Shown here in pieces: positions 50,323 to 59,629 of a DNA stretch of 64,000 nt. The stretch is from ZC4RG20 sp963702105 (GTDB taxonomy: Bacteria > Pseudomonadota > Gammaproteobacteria > Steroidobacterales > Rariloculaceae), in contig OY969712.1 in NCBI GenBank assembly GCA_963702105.1, forward strand, positions 3,100,001-3,164,000, written 5' to 3'. The notes beneath the pieces were generated by a model. It was not told the origin of the DNA. It did no database searches and was given only the letters and a program-made list of their open reading frames with translations. Within the stretch, counting starts at the first letter, position 1, and each line of letters starts with the position of its first letter. Position numbers and translations under genes: made by a program.

Positions 50323-50418
50323 CGCCCCTCTCTACGGCACCGTCCTCCAGCTTACCCCAAGTGCTTGAAAAACCGGCATCCGTGCGCGTCCATACGGTTC
50401 CGGCACTTGAGAAGACTT

Positions 50419-50448
50419 TTGAGCGCCGCCCGCGTCATGGATTAGTAT
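50419..50448 (+). promoter_or_regulatory. Possible sigma-70 promoter for the first PQQ dehydrogenase
   Basis: TTGAGC, 18-bp spacer, TAGTAT (50443-50448), 26 bases before the ATG. Four of six matches in each box; tentative. Confidence 0.3.
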
Positions 50449-50473
50449 CCCCGTACGACTACCGAATACCGGA

Positions 50474-52549
50474 ATGGGGAGAACGACCATTAACACGATG
50501 ACTCACCCGGCTCACGAGCACCCGGCGGTCCCGCGCTCCGAGCTCGGTAGCGCCGAAGGCGGACGCTGCTCGCTCCGTTTCCTGCCGCGGCTCGCGGCCT
50601 ACGGCGCCCTGGCGGCCGCAGTCGCGCTGGCCGTGCAGCCCGCCGCGCGGGCCGAGGACAAACTCGGCGACATGCCGAACTACGCGACCTGGACGCAGTA
50701 CCTCGGCGGCCCGGACTCCTCGCAGTACTCCTCCCTCGCGCAGGTCGACAAGAAGAACGTCGGCCAACTCGAGGTCGCGTGGAGCTACCAGACGGGGCCG
50801 GGGCAACCCTACCTCTTCGACCCGATCGTCATCGACGGCGTCATGTACCTGCAGGCCAAGAACAATTCCATCGTGGCGCTCGATGCGGCGACGGGACGCG
50901 AGATGTGGGTTCACCCGAACGAACACGGCACGAACCTTCGGGGTATGAACTACTGGGCGAGCCCGGACGGCAAGGACCGCCGCCTCGTCTACCTCGACAG
51001 CGGCTTCGTGACGGAGATCGACGCTGCGACCGGCAAGACGATCGAGTCCTTCGGCAAGGACGGGAAAGTCGACCTCAGGACGGGCCTCGTGGACGACGTG
51101 AATTCGATGCGCCCGCTCTTCAACGCCCACAACCCGGGGCGCATCTTCGAGAACCTCGTCATCATGTCCCTGCCCGCGAGCAGCGCGAGCTACGACTCCA
51201 AGCCCGCGGACGTTCACGCCTACGACGTGCGGACGGGCAAGCTCGTGTGGGTCTTCCACACCGTCGCGCGGCCCGGCGAGTTCGGCGCCGACACCTGGCC
51301 CGACCACGGCCGCCCCGGATTCGGCGGCGTGCACAACTGGAGCGAATCCACGGTCGACACGAAGAACGGCATCGTGTTCATTCCGACCGGCACCGCACGC
51401 TATGACTTCTACGGCGGCAATCGGCACGGCAACGACTTGTTCGCCAACAGCCTGATTGCGCTCGACGCGCGCACGGGCAAGCGGCTCTGGCACTTCCAGT
51501 TCATCCACCATGATCTGTGGGACTACGACACCCCGCAGGCCCCGAAGCTCCTGACCGTCGAGCACGACGGCAAGCCCGTGGAGGTTGTGGCGCAGGCGAC
51601 GAAGCAGGGCTTCCTCTATGTCTTCGAGCGGACGACGGGCAAGCCGCTGTGGCCGATCGAGGAGCGCCCCGTCCCGCAGACGGACGTGCCCGGCGAGCAG
51701 ACCTCACCGACGCAGCCGTTCCCGACGAAGCCGAAGCCCTTCGCCCGCCAGTCGTTCACGGTCGCCGACATCAACCCCTTCATCCCGGCCGAGGACCAGG
51801 CGAAGGTCCGCAAGCTGCTCGAGACCTCGCGCAACGAAGGCATCTTCACCCCCCCGAGCCTCAAGGGCACGATCGAAATGCCGGGCCACAATGGCGGCGC
51901 GAACTGGGGCAGCTCCTCCGTGGACCCGGTGCACGGCAGGATGTATATCGTATCCAAGGAGCTGCCCGTGCTGACGAAGCTGCAGCTCCCATCGGAGTCG
52001 CCGCGCCGGCGCGGACCGAGCGGCGCGAACGGCTCGGCGGACGCGAAGCCGAAGGTCCCCAACGCGGGCCCGGATTTCGTCGCGTATGACGCTCCGGTCA
52101 ACTTCCTGCTGCAAAGCAACGGCCTCTCGGCCATCTCGCCGCCCTGGTCGCAGATCACGGCTTACGATCTGAACACGGGCGAGATCGAGTGGCAGATCCC
52201 CGACGGCAAGGTCCCCGATCTGGCCGAGCAGGGCCACGAGGACACGGGCAGCCACGCACCGCGCGGCGGCCCCGTCGCGACCGCGGGCGGCCTGCTGTTC
52301 GTCGGCACCTCCTCGGACCGCATGTTCCGCGCCTACGATCGCGACACCGGCAAGGTCCTATGGGAATACCACGTCGGCTCCGCGGTGCAGGGCGTCCCGG
52401 CCGTCTACGAGGTCGGCGGCCGCGAATACGTGACGATCGCCAGCGGCGGCAACGGGCTCTTCGGTTTGCGCCGCGAGGGACCGCAGCCGGAGGCGCCGGC
52501 GTACACCACCTTCGCGTTGCCTGCTGAGACTAAGACTAAGACTCCCTAG
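50474..52549 (+). CDS. PQQ-dependent dehydrogenase (quinoprotein)
   Basis: 691 residues. A long N-terminus and a signal peptide (core RLAAYGALAAAVALAVQPAARA) lead to an eight-bladed PQQ propeller with Trp-docking-like repeats (VAWSYQTG, IVALDAATGREMW, VYLDSGFVTEIDAATGKTI, FHTVARPGEFGADTW, GNSLIALDARTGKRLWHFQF). No C-terminal cytochrome domain, so electrons must leave by a separate carrier. A second ATG at 50498 is an alternative start. Oxidises an alcohol or sugar in the periplasm; substrate not deducible. Confidence 0.88.
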   Translation: MGRTTINTMTHPAHEHPAVPRSELGSAEGGRCSLRFLPRLAAYGALAAAVALAVQPAARAEDKLGDMPNYATWTQYLGGPDSSQYSSLAQVDKKNVGQLEVAWSYQTGPGQPYLFDPIVIDGVMYLQAKNNSIVALDAATGREMWVHPNEHGTNLRGMNYWASPDGKDRRLVYLDSGFVTEIDAATGKTIESFGKDGKVDLRTGLVDDVNSMRPLFNAHNPGRIFENLVIMSLPASSASYDSKPADVHAYDVRTGKLVWVFHTVARPGEFGADTWPDHGRPGFGGVHNWSESTVDTKNGIVFIPTGTARYDFYGGNRHGNDLFANSLIALDARTGKRLWHFQFIHHDLWDYDTPQAPKLLTVEHDGKPVEVVAQATKQGFLYVFERTTGKPLWPIEERPVPQTDVPGEQTSPTQPFPTKPKPFARQSFTVADINPFIPAEDQAKVRKLLETSRNEGIFTPPSLKGTIEMPGHNGGANWGSSSVDPVHGRMYIVSKELPVLTKLQLPSESPRRRGPSGANGSADAKPKVPNAGPDFVAYDAPVNFLLQSNGLSAISPPWSQITAYDLNTGEIEWQIPDGKVPDLAEQGHEDTGSHAPRGGPVATAGGLLFVGTSSDRMFRAYDRDTGKVLWEYHVGSAVQGVPAVYEVGGREYVTIASGGNGLFGLRREGPQPEAPAYTTFALPAETKTKTP

Positions 52550-52975
52550 CGGCGAAACCGTAGCTTTCCGGTCACCGAGTTGGTCGTCGGTTCACAGGCC
52601 GGCCGCCGAGACCGCTGTAAATACGTCCCTGTACGCTCGCTGGCGCGCATCCCTGCGCGCCAGCGTCCCGGCAGCCGGCCTGTGAACCGACGCCCTTCCG
52701 CGACGTCCGGTGCCCAAAGACGGCAGCTTCACGGGCTCAGGGAGCCGTCCGCTCGATACGGCCTGGTCGGCAGCCGATCGGTCCCTCGGTCATGGAGAGG
52801 CGGCCTCCTCCATTGCGAGCAATCAGTGGGGCGACCGCGCGCTGCGCAGGGTAGGAGCGGAGCTTTGAAACGTGTCTGCGCCGAGAGGGCATCTGGGCAG
52901 ATCCGGGTGGAATAACATAGCGGCCGGCGTCGGCACCGCCCGGCCAGGACGCTGGCGCGCAGGGATGCGCGCCAG
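52550..52975. other. Intergenic region holding a palindromic repeat element
   Basis: 426 bp between convergent stops. No gene. It contains a full copy of the palindromic element (52585-52692) and a partial inverted copy of its core (52949-52978), which may serve as terminators for both neighbours. Confidence 0.6.
52585..52692 (+). repeat. Palindromic repeat element, copy A
   Basis: A 19-bp perfect inverted repeat (arms 52585-52603 and 52674-52692, CGTCGGTTCACAGGCCGGC) encloses a core (about 52611-52668). The core includes a 12-bp stem CGCTGGCGCGCA/TGCGCGCCAGCG with a 4-nt loop. The core matches copy B at 63690-63747 at 56 of 58 positions, but the outer arms are unrelated. Confidence 0.8.
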
Positions 52976-52978
52976 CTA
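52949..52978 (-). repeat. Partial core of the palindromic element, inverted
   Basis: Contains GACGCTGGCGCGCAGGGATG followed by CGCGCCAGC, the exact reverse complement of the hairpin part of the copy A core, with no outer arms. It ends at the stop of the carboxylesterase gene. Confidence 0.75.
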
Positions 52979-54571
52979 ATCCGCCGAGGCGCCGCCCGCC
53001 TCCATCTTATGGAACAGTTTGTCGAACAACTCGAGCTTCGCCGGCGAAGGAATCTGCTCGACCTGCGGCTGCGCCTTGAGGACCATCGCCTGCCCCTGGT
53101 CCACGTTCTTGAACGCGGGCCACTGCGGCAGGCCGGCGCCGTTCGGGTTGCCCGTCCTGGCGAAGTTCGTCCAGTACGAGGACATGAGCTCGGCGACCTT
53201 CCGATCCGGCGCAGAAGCCTTTGCCTTGACCGGATCGCTGTTATCCGGATACAGCGGCAGCTGGCCCAGATTGTCGAAGACGTAAGGCAGCTCGGCCGCG
53301 TGGGTGGCGGCCCGATAAGGCTGGCCTTCCTTGCCGGGCGGGTTCTGAGCGAAGTAGTAGACGTACGCCGCCTGCCCCTTCTCCGCCTGATAGTTAGCGT
53401 ACAAACGCATTAGCCAAGCCGCGCCGTCCCGGAACACGGCCTCCGAGGACTTCGCGGCTTCGGCGTCCGTATCCGCCGAGTACTGCATGAAGAACTTCTC
53501 GGCCAGGGTGCCCCAGCGCGCGCTCTGCTGCTTCTTGAACTGTTCGGCGCTCGCGCCGCGGCCGCCGAAAAACGAGCCTTCGTCCTTGTTCGAGCCGACG
53601 AGCACGTCCACGGGCTGCTGCTTGCCCTGCTCGAAGACGTGCGTGACGTCCTCGGGAATGACGTAGCCGTCGACGATCATGCCGGCGCCGCGCAGCTTCG
53701 CGGCGACCTCGTCGGCGGGAAGCTTGCGGAGCGCCTCGGCCGTCTCGGCACCGAGGGCCTGGGCCTCCTTGGCGCCGGCCTGCTCGGCCTGATCGAGCGT
53801 GCGCATGCGGCCGGGGCCGAGCCCCATCCAGGCGCCGCTCTCGGAGATCGCACGCTTGAAGAGACCCGCCGACCGCGGCGAGCCGACGAGCGCGGCGATG
53901 GCCATGGCGCCCGCCGACTGACCGAACACGGTCACGTTCGCGGGGTCCCCGCCGAAGCCCGCGATGTTGCGCTGCACCCAGCGAAGCGAAGCCAGCATGT
54001 CCATGAGGCCGTAGTCGCCCGAGGCGTGGTGCTCGGATTCCTTCGTCAACGCCGGATGAGCGAAGAAGCCGAAGGCCCCGAGCCGGTAGTTCATCGTGAC
54101 GACGATGACGCCCTTCTTGGCGAGGTTCGTGCCGTCGTAGAGCGGAATCGAGCCCGCGCCTTGCGTGAACGCCCCGCCGTAGATGTAGACCATGACGGGA
54201 AGCTTGGCCGAGGGCGAGCTCGCCGGCGTCCAGACGTTGAGATAGAGGCAATCCTCGCTCGCCGTCGGGCCCTGGGGCAGCAGCGCGATATTCGTGTAGC
54301 CCCTCCCGCCTGCCGGCTGAACGCAGACGTGGCCGTACTGGTCCGCCGCCCGCACGCCCTGCCATTTGGGCACGGCCTGCGGCGCCTGCCAGCGCAGCTC
54401 GCCGACGGGCGGCGCCGCGAACGGGATTCCTTTGTAAGCGGCCACCCCGTTTTCGACCTTGCCGGAAACGGCACCCGAGTCGAGCATCACGGGGTCGGAG
54501 ATGGCCGCCGCCGCGGACCCGGCCGCGGCGGCGAGCAGGCTGCCCAGAAGCAGCGCAGAGGTCTTTCTCAT
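52976..54571 (-). CDS. Secreted type-B carboxylesterase
   Basis: 531 residues. Signal peptide (1-22, GSAAAA). Catalytic Ser in FGQSAGAMA, Glu in SNKDEGSFF and His in ATHAAELPYVF; the oxyanion-hole motif YIYGGAF is present. Disulfide pattern C...EDCLYLNVW. Likely a periplasmic or extracellular ester hydrolase feeding the adjacent dehydrogenases (inference). Confidence 0.92.
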   Translation of the reverse strand: MRKTSALLLGSLLAAAAGSAAAAISDPVMLDSGAVSGKVENGVAAYKGIPFAAPPVGELRWQAPQAVPKWQGVRAADQYGHVCVQPAGGRGYTNIALLPQGPTASEDCLYLNVWTPASSPSAKLPVMVYIYGGAFTQGAGSIPLYDGTNLAKKGVIVVTMNYRLGAFGFFAHPALTKESEHHASGDYGLMDMLASLRWVQRNIAGFGGDPANVTVFGQSAGAMAIAALVGSPRSAGLFKRAISESGAWMGLGPGRMRTLDQAEQAGAKEAQALGAETAEALRKLPADEVAAKLRGAGMIVDGYVIPEDVTHVFEQGKQQPVDVLVGSNKDEGSFFGGRGASAEQFKKQQSARWGTLAEKFFMQYSADTDAEAAKSSEAVFRDGAAWLMRLYANYQAEKGQAAYVYYFAQNPPGKEGQPYRAATHAAELPYVFDNLGQLPLYPDNSDPVKAKASAPDRKVAELMSSYWTNFARTGNPNGAGLPQWPAFKNVDQGQAMVLKAQPQVEQIPSPAKLELFDKLFHKMEAGGASAD

Positions 54572-54588
54572 TGTCTTGCCGTCTTTAC

Positions 54589-55678
54589 TTATTGATCTCG
54601 CGATCCCTGACGCGGGGCTCCGTTCTGCTGGCCCTGATCCGCATCCGGATGGGCGCGCGCGTAGCGGGACGTCACGATGTAATTACGGATCTGCTCGTCG
54701 CCCTCGGCACAGGCGTACTCGAACATCTGGTACTCGGGATTGCGATGCCACGTGTAGGCGGCCGTCCACGGCTGCTTGAGATCCTCCGGGTCCGAAACCG
54801 AGATCGAGTACTTCATGTCCCGATCGCTGATGCGCGTAAAGCGCTCCTCGATGTGCGTCTTCGTGCTCTCGGGGACGCTCATGCGCGGCGAGCCGATCGT
54901 ACCGATGTTCGTCATGCCCGGGATGCCGTTGAAGTTATCCGTCTCCACGACCAGCGTATTGCCTTCCCAGTGGCCGCGCGAGGCGCCGAGCCACTGCTTG
55001 ATGGCCGGATTCAGGGGTTTGGCGTCGATCGGAATGATGCGCGCCTCGTGAATCATCTCGAGCCGGACGACCACGTAGCCGGGTGCCTGCACGATCTGAA
55101 TGCCGTTGTTGTAGTGCATGGGAAACATCGACGCCGGCAGGCCGCGCGTGATGCATCGGTCCCACGTGTCGAAATCCGTCGGCTTGTCCCATACCTTGCG
55201 GAACCAGCTGCTGCCCATCGTCTTCGACTTTTCCTTGGCGGACTCGGTCAGCTCGGGGAACTGGCCGTCCTTCGGCTCGACGATGAACGAGTTGCGGCGC
55301 TTGGCCTTGCCGGCCTCGTCCCAATGGCCCATGCCGATCTTATTATCGGCATTCTCCTTCGCGTAGCGCTCGCGCAGCTTCTCGTCCCGCTCCTTGAGCT
55401 TGGCGTACTCCGCATCGGTGATGTACGGCGAATCCCCGTACTTCGCGGGCCGGCTCAGCGGCGTGCCCGCCCAGTCGCCGATGGGCCACATGCCGGCGAT
55501 GTCCGGGTCGCCCCACGGCGTCTTCGGCTGCTGCCAGTGCTCGGTGTCGCCGACGGTCTGGGGCTCGAGATTGAGCTGCGTCCAGAACGTCCTTGGCCGA
55601 AGCCGGCGCGGCGGCCGCGAGTAGCGCCGCGGCCACACTCGCCGCCACGGCGCTGAGGCCGAGAATTCGTTGGTTCAT
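54589..55678 (-). CDS. HWxGxTLVVET family periplasmic protein (one frameshift)
   Basis: 362 residues after removing one base. Signal peptide (1-29, ASAK). The body has GHWEGNTLVVETDNFNG (about 245), GDPDIAGMWPIGDWAG and EERFTRISDRDMKYSISVSDPE, shared with the protein at 57894. The family is a recurrent but uncharacterised neighbour of DUF6152 and PQQ enzymes. The frame breaks at 55585-55591 (GAACGTC on the plus strand): AKDV then, after removal of one T on the coding strand, WTQLNLEPQTVGDTEHW. GGAGGG precedes the ATG. Confidence 0.8.
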
Positions 55679-55872
55679 CGAAGACCCTCCAATAGATCGC
55701 ACGGGTTGATTCGAGGCTCCCCCTCGCTCTAAGGTTCGAGTATACGCGCTCATTCGAGAGAGGGTCGAGCAAGGGTCCAGGCGTAAAAAGCCCTTCCAAC
55801 AAAACTATAGGTTACTTGACGTTAGTTGCGGTGTATCTTACCGAGCCGACTGATTCCTAGGCGGGAGCAAGA

Positions 55873-57861
55873 ATGAAGCTTATTCGTGGAATCGCCGCGG
55901 CGGGCGCGCTTGCGGCCGGTGCCGGGCTCGCAGCCCACGCCGTGGCGCAAAGCCCGGCCGGCGGCGCCCCGTTCGGCGACGACAGCGTGATGCCGGCGGG
56001 CGATTGGCGGACCATCAATCGCGATCTCGCGGCGACGCGCTACTCGCCCCTCAATCAAATCAATGCCGAGAACGTCTCCGGCTTGAAACAGGTCTGGTCG
56101 TTCAAGCTGAACGGCGGCTCGGAGGCCGTACCGATCGTCGTCGGCGGCACCATGTACATCACGAGCGGCGACCGCGTCGTGGCCATGGACGGCGACACGG
56201 GCAAGGAGATCTGGGCGTACACGCTGCCGAAGCAGGCCTCGCCGAGCGCAGGCCCCGCCGTCGACGCCGACAGCGTCAGCCGTTTCCCGGGCCTGCTGCA
56301 GCGCGCTCGCGTCTCGAATCGCGGCGTGAGCTACTGGCCCGGCGACCCCGACCACTCCCCGCGCATCATGTTCATGGCCGGCTCGCTGCTCGTCGCCGTG
56401 GACGCGGCCACGGGCGAGCCCGCGGCCGGGTTCGGTAACGACGGCATCGTGGACGTGGGCGTCTCTTACCGAGGCACGCCGACGATCTACCGCAACATCG
56501 TCGAGATCGGCGCAGCCGTGAACGAGCTGCCCGAGGGCGATGCCGGCAACCCCCGCGCATTCGACGCGGTGACGGGCAAGAAGCTCTGGGAGTTCCAGAC
56601 GGTCCCGAAGCCCGGTCAGCCCTACCACGACACCTGGGGCGACGGTTGGAAGAACCGTTCCGGCACGAACCAGTGGGCATTCATGGCGCCCGTCGATGCC
56701 GAACGCGGCATCATGTACCTGCCCATCGGCAACCCTTCGCCGAACTACTACGGCGGCGACCGCCCGGGCGCAAACGTCTACGGCAACTCGATCGTCGCCG
56801 TGGACGCCGAGACGGGCAAGTACCTGTGGCACTTCCAGGAGGTCCACCACGATCTCTGGGACATCGACATGCCGAACGGCGGCGCCCTGTTCAACGTCGT
56901 CAAGGACGGTAAGCGTGAGCCCGTGATCGCCCAGGTCGGCAAATCCAGCCTGCTGTTCGTGCTGAACCGCGAGACCGGCGTGCCTTACCATAAGGTCGTC
57001 GAGCGCCCCGTGCCGAAGGGCGACGTGCCGACCGAGTACTACTCGCCGACGGAGCCGTTCCCGGTCGCGCCGCCGCCGCTGAGCCGCATGAGCTTCACGC
57101 CCGAAGATCTCGTGACGGCCGAGGACACGACGCCCGAGCACGCCAACGCATGCCGCGAATTCATGGAGCGCAGCGGCGGCTTCTACAATGCCGGGCCCTT
57201 CACGCCGTTCATGTACCATAAGGACGGCGACCCGCCGAAGTCTACGATTCAGTTCCCGGGCGGCACCGGCGGCGTCAACTGGGGCGGCATGGCCGTAGAC
57301 CCGAACAAGGGCTTCATTTACGTGAACGCCCACAGCACCTCGCTCGTGGGCTGGGTCGAGAAGAAGGACCCGAACAAGACCTACAGTTTCGACGCTCCGG
57401 GCTCGAAACAGGCCTACGACCGGGCGAGCATTCTCGGCGTCGGCCCCTTCTTCAGTTTCGTCGCGCCCGTGAGCGGCAAGTTCGACGACCAGGGCCGTGC
57501 CATCGGGCCCACGCTGCCCTGTGAAAAGCCGCCTTGGGCGCGGCTCATCGCGGTCAACGCGAACACGGGCGAGATTGCCTGGGCGACGACGCTCGGCCTC
57601 AACACGCTGCTGCCGAAGGGCAAGCAGCTCGTCGGAAACGCAGGAAGCGCGGGCCCGACCGTCACCGGAGGCGGGCTCGTGTTCGTCGGCGCGACGAACG
57701 ATCGCCGCTTCCGCGCCTTCGACGCGCGCACCGGCAACGAGCTGTGGGAAGCTACAATCGACAAGAACGCCAACGCGAACCCGATGAGCTATCAGGGCCG
57801 CAGCGGCAGACAGTACGTGGCCATCGTGGCCGGCGACACGGTCGACGTTTTTGCACTCTGA
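55873..57861 (+). CDS. PQQ-dependent dehydrogenase (quinoprotein), second copy
   Basis: 662 residues. Signal peptide (1-25, HAVAQ), then a propeller with WRTINRDLAATRYSPLNQI, GTMYITSGDRVVAMDGDTGKEIW, PGQPYHDTWGDGWKNRSGTNQW, HFQEVHHDLWDIDMPNGG and RAFDARTGNELWEATI. No cytochrome domain. The two cluster dehydrogenases share architecture but differ through most of the sequence, so they probably have different substrates. Divergent from the 54589 gene across a 194-bp region; no clear promoter could be assigned. Confidence 0.9.
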   Translation: MKLIRGIAAAGALAAGAGLAAHAVAQSPAGGAPFGDDSVMPAGDWRTINRDLAATRYSPLNQINAENVSGLKQVWSFKLNGGSEAVPIVVGGTMYITSGDRVVAMDGDTGKEIWAYTLPKQASPSAGPAVDADSVSRFPGLLQRARVSNRGVSYWPGDPDHSPRIMFMAGSLLVAVDAATGEPAAGFGNDGIVDVGVSYRGTPTIYRNIVEIGAAVNELPEGDAGNPRAFDAVTGKKLWEFQTVPKPGQPYHDTWGDGWKNRSGTNQWAFMAPVDAERGIMYLPIGNPSPNYYGGDRPGANVYGNSIVAVDAETGKYLWHFQEVHHDLWDIDMPNGGALFNVVKDGKREPVIAQVGKSSLLFVLNRETGVPYHKVVERPVPKGDVPTEYYSPTEPFPVAPPPLSRMSFTPEDLVTAEDTTPEHANACREFMERSGGFYNAGPFTPFMYHKDGDPPKSTIQFPGGTGGVNWGGMAVDPNKGFIYVNAHSTSLVGWVEKKDPNKTYSFDAPGSKQAYDRASILGVGPFFSFVAPVSGKFDDQGRAIGPTLPCEKPPWARLIAVNANTGEIAWATTLGLNTLLPKGKQLVGNAGSAGPTVTGGGLVFVGATNDRRFRAFDARTGNELWEATIDKNANANPMSYQGRSGRQYVAIVAGDTVDVFAL

Positions 57862-57893
57862 TGCAAGACTTCAAGAAAGAGGAGAGGTAGGAA

Positions 57894-58733
57894 ATGCAGT
57901 ATCGATTGACGGCTGTGGCGGCAGCCGTGGCGGCGGCGGCGACGCTGACCGCCGGGGCCGGTGCAGCCCAGGCACAAGAGAAAGACCGGCCGGCGCGCAT
58001 CATGGGCCACCCCAACCTGAACGGCATCTGGCAATCCATGAACACGGCCTACTGGAACCTGGAGGCCCATTCTGCGACGGCGCTCGACGAGTTCTGGAAG
58101 CTCGGTGCGCTCGGCGCAATCCCGGCCGGCCAGAGCGTCGTCCAGGACGGCCCGATCCCGTACAAGCCCGAAGCGCTCAAGCAGCGCGACGAGAACCGCA
58201 AGAACTGGGCGGCCGAGGACCCCGTCGTGAAGTGCTATATGCCGGGCATTCCGCGTGCCCAGTACCAGCCCTTCCCGTTCCAGATATTTCAGGGCAACCA
58301 GCCGGATATCCTGATCGTCTACTCGTTCGCGACGACGAACCGGATGATCGACATTGCCGATCAGAGCCCGCCGCCGATCAAGACCTGGATGGGCAAGTCG
58401 AACGGCCACTGGGACGGCGATACGCTCGTCGTCGAGACGACCGGCTTGAACGGCAAGACTTGGCTGGATCGTTCCGGCAACTTCCTGAGCGACGCCGCCA
58501 AGGTTACGGAGCGGTTCAAGCTCATGGACCCTGAGCACATCGACTACCAGGCCACGATCGACGATCCGAAGACGTTCACGAAGCCGTGGACGATCGAGAT
58601 GCCGCTGTACCGCGACGTGACGCCCGGCGCGCGTCTGCTCGAGTACAAGTGCGTTCCGTTCACGGACAATCTGCTTTACCACGATCTGTTGACGACGGTC
58701 CCCGGCAAGAGCGACACGGATCAGAGCAACTGA
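57894..58733 (+). CDS. HWxGxTLVVET family periplasmic protein
   Basis: 279 residues. Signal peptide (1-26, AAQAQ), then PNLNGIWQSMNTAYW and NGHWDGDTLVVETTGLNG (about 171-188), KPWTIEMPLYRDVTPG and a Cys-containing C-terminus (EYKCVPF). Paralogous to the protein at 54589. Starts 33 nt after the second PQQ dehydrogenase with AGGAGAGG upstream, so co-transcribed. Function unknown. Confidence 0.8.
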   Translation: MQYRLTAVAAAVAAAATLTAGAGAAQAQEKDRPARIMGHPNLNGIWQSMNTAYWNLEAHSATALDEFWKLGALGAIPAGQSVVQDGPIPYKPEALKQRDENRKNWAAEDPVVKCYMPGIPRAQYQPFPFQIFQGNQPDILIVYSFATTNRMIDIADQSPPPIKTWMGKSNGHWDGDTLVVETTGLNGKTWLDRSGNFLSDAAKVTERFKLMDPEHIDYQATIDDPKTFTKPWTIEMPLYRDVTPGARLLEYKCVPFTDNLLYHDLLTTVPGKSDTDQSN

Positions 58734-58743
58734 CGCTCGGGCC

Positions 58744-58774
58744 CCGAGAGGGCGGGACCGGCCGCCCCCTCGGG
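58744..58774 (+). terminator. Hairpin after the HWxGxTLVVET gene
   Basis: CCGAG-A-GGGCGG pairs with CCGCCC-C-CTCGG, 10 bases after the stop, followed by GTTTCC. An intrinsic terminator with a weak T-tract. Confidence 0.5.
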
Positions 58775-58953
58775 TTTCCGAAGATGGCCCGAAAGACCTT
58801 GCGGCGTTAAACTTTCTTGACGAAATCCAGTGCCGACGGCCCTTTTGCGCCGGAACCGCCCCCTCCCAGAGCAGTCTAAATTCGCAGCAAAGGGAGTTCC
58901 GCAGCGGTGGGCTGCCGGACAACACTGAACCTACTAGACAGGAGATCTCACCA

Positions 58954-59382
58954 ATGCGAATGAAGCTGCTCAGTATTGTCTCGGGAGCCGGATTGTTCAT
59001 GGCGGCGGCCGTGCCGGCGCTTGCTCACCACTCTTTCGGCGCCGAGTTCGACATCCACAAGCCCGTGGACCTGCACGGCACGGTCACGCAGTTCGAGTGG
59101 ACGAACCCGCACTCGTGGCTTCACCTCGACGTGAAGGGCCCGGATGGCAAGGTCCAGCACTGGAAGGTCGAAGGCGGTGCGCCGAGCCCGCTGCTTCGCC
59201 GCGGCTGGACGCAGGACACGCTCGTGCCGGGTCAACAGGTCATCGTTAAGGGCTTCCAGGCCAAGGACGGTTCGTTCCGCGCCAACGCCCAGGACATCGT
59301 GTTCCCGAACGGTAAGAAGATGTTCTTCGGCACGACGCGTCAGCACGCCGACGACTCCGACTCGTCCGACTCGAGCAACTGA
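58954..59382 (+). CDS. DUF6152 family secreted protein
   Basis: 142 residues. Signal peptide (1-24, ALAHH). DUF6152 signature: HHSFGAEFDIHKPVDLHGTVTQFEWTNPHSWLHLDVKGPDG and HWKVEGGAPSPLLRRGW...LVPGQQVIVKG. OB-like beta protein, periplasmic; often next to PQQ enzymes and HWxGxTLVVET proteins. The start could be either of two ATGs two codons apart. An Asp/Ser-rich tail ends it. Confidence 0.85.
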   Translation: MRMKLLSIVSGAGLFMAAAVPALAHHSFGAEFDIHKPVDLHGTVTQFEWTNPHSWLHLDVKGPDGKVQHWKVEGGAPSPLLRRGWTQDTLVPGQQVIVKGFQAKDGSFRANAQDIVFPNGKKMFFGTTRQHADDSDSSDSSN

Positions 59383-59425
59383 GCCCGGCCACCGCTGAGG
59401 GCGCTTCGCGCCTCGAGCGTCCATC

Positions 59426-59484
59426 GAGCTCCCGGCTTCCGTTCCTCTCGCGCAGAGGATTCGGGGGCCGGGAGCTTCAGTTTT
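59426..59484 (+). terminator. Intrinsic terminator after the DUF6152 gene
   Basis: Stem GAGCTCCCGGC (59426-59436) with GCCGGGAGCT (59467-59476), with a small inner hairpin CCTCT/AGAGG, followed by TCAGTTTT. Confidence 0.7.
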
Positions 59485-59629
59485 CGCGGGGCGTCGGCCA
59501 CTCACGCGCGCCCGTCTCTACCGGGGCTCTCCCCCGGGACAATCCGGCCTCGATCCAGTATATTGTTCGGATGCGTGATCTCGGTTCGCAGGTCACGCCC
59601 GTCCCGCGCGCCTTAAGGAGAGGATCGAG

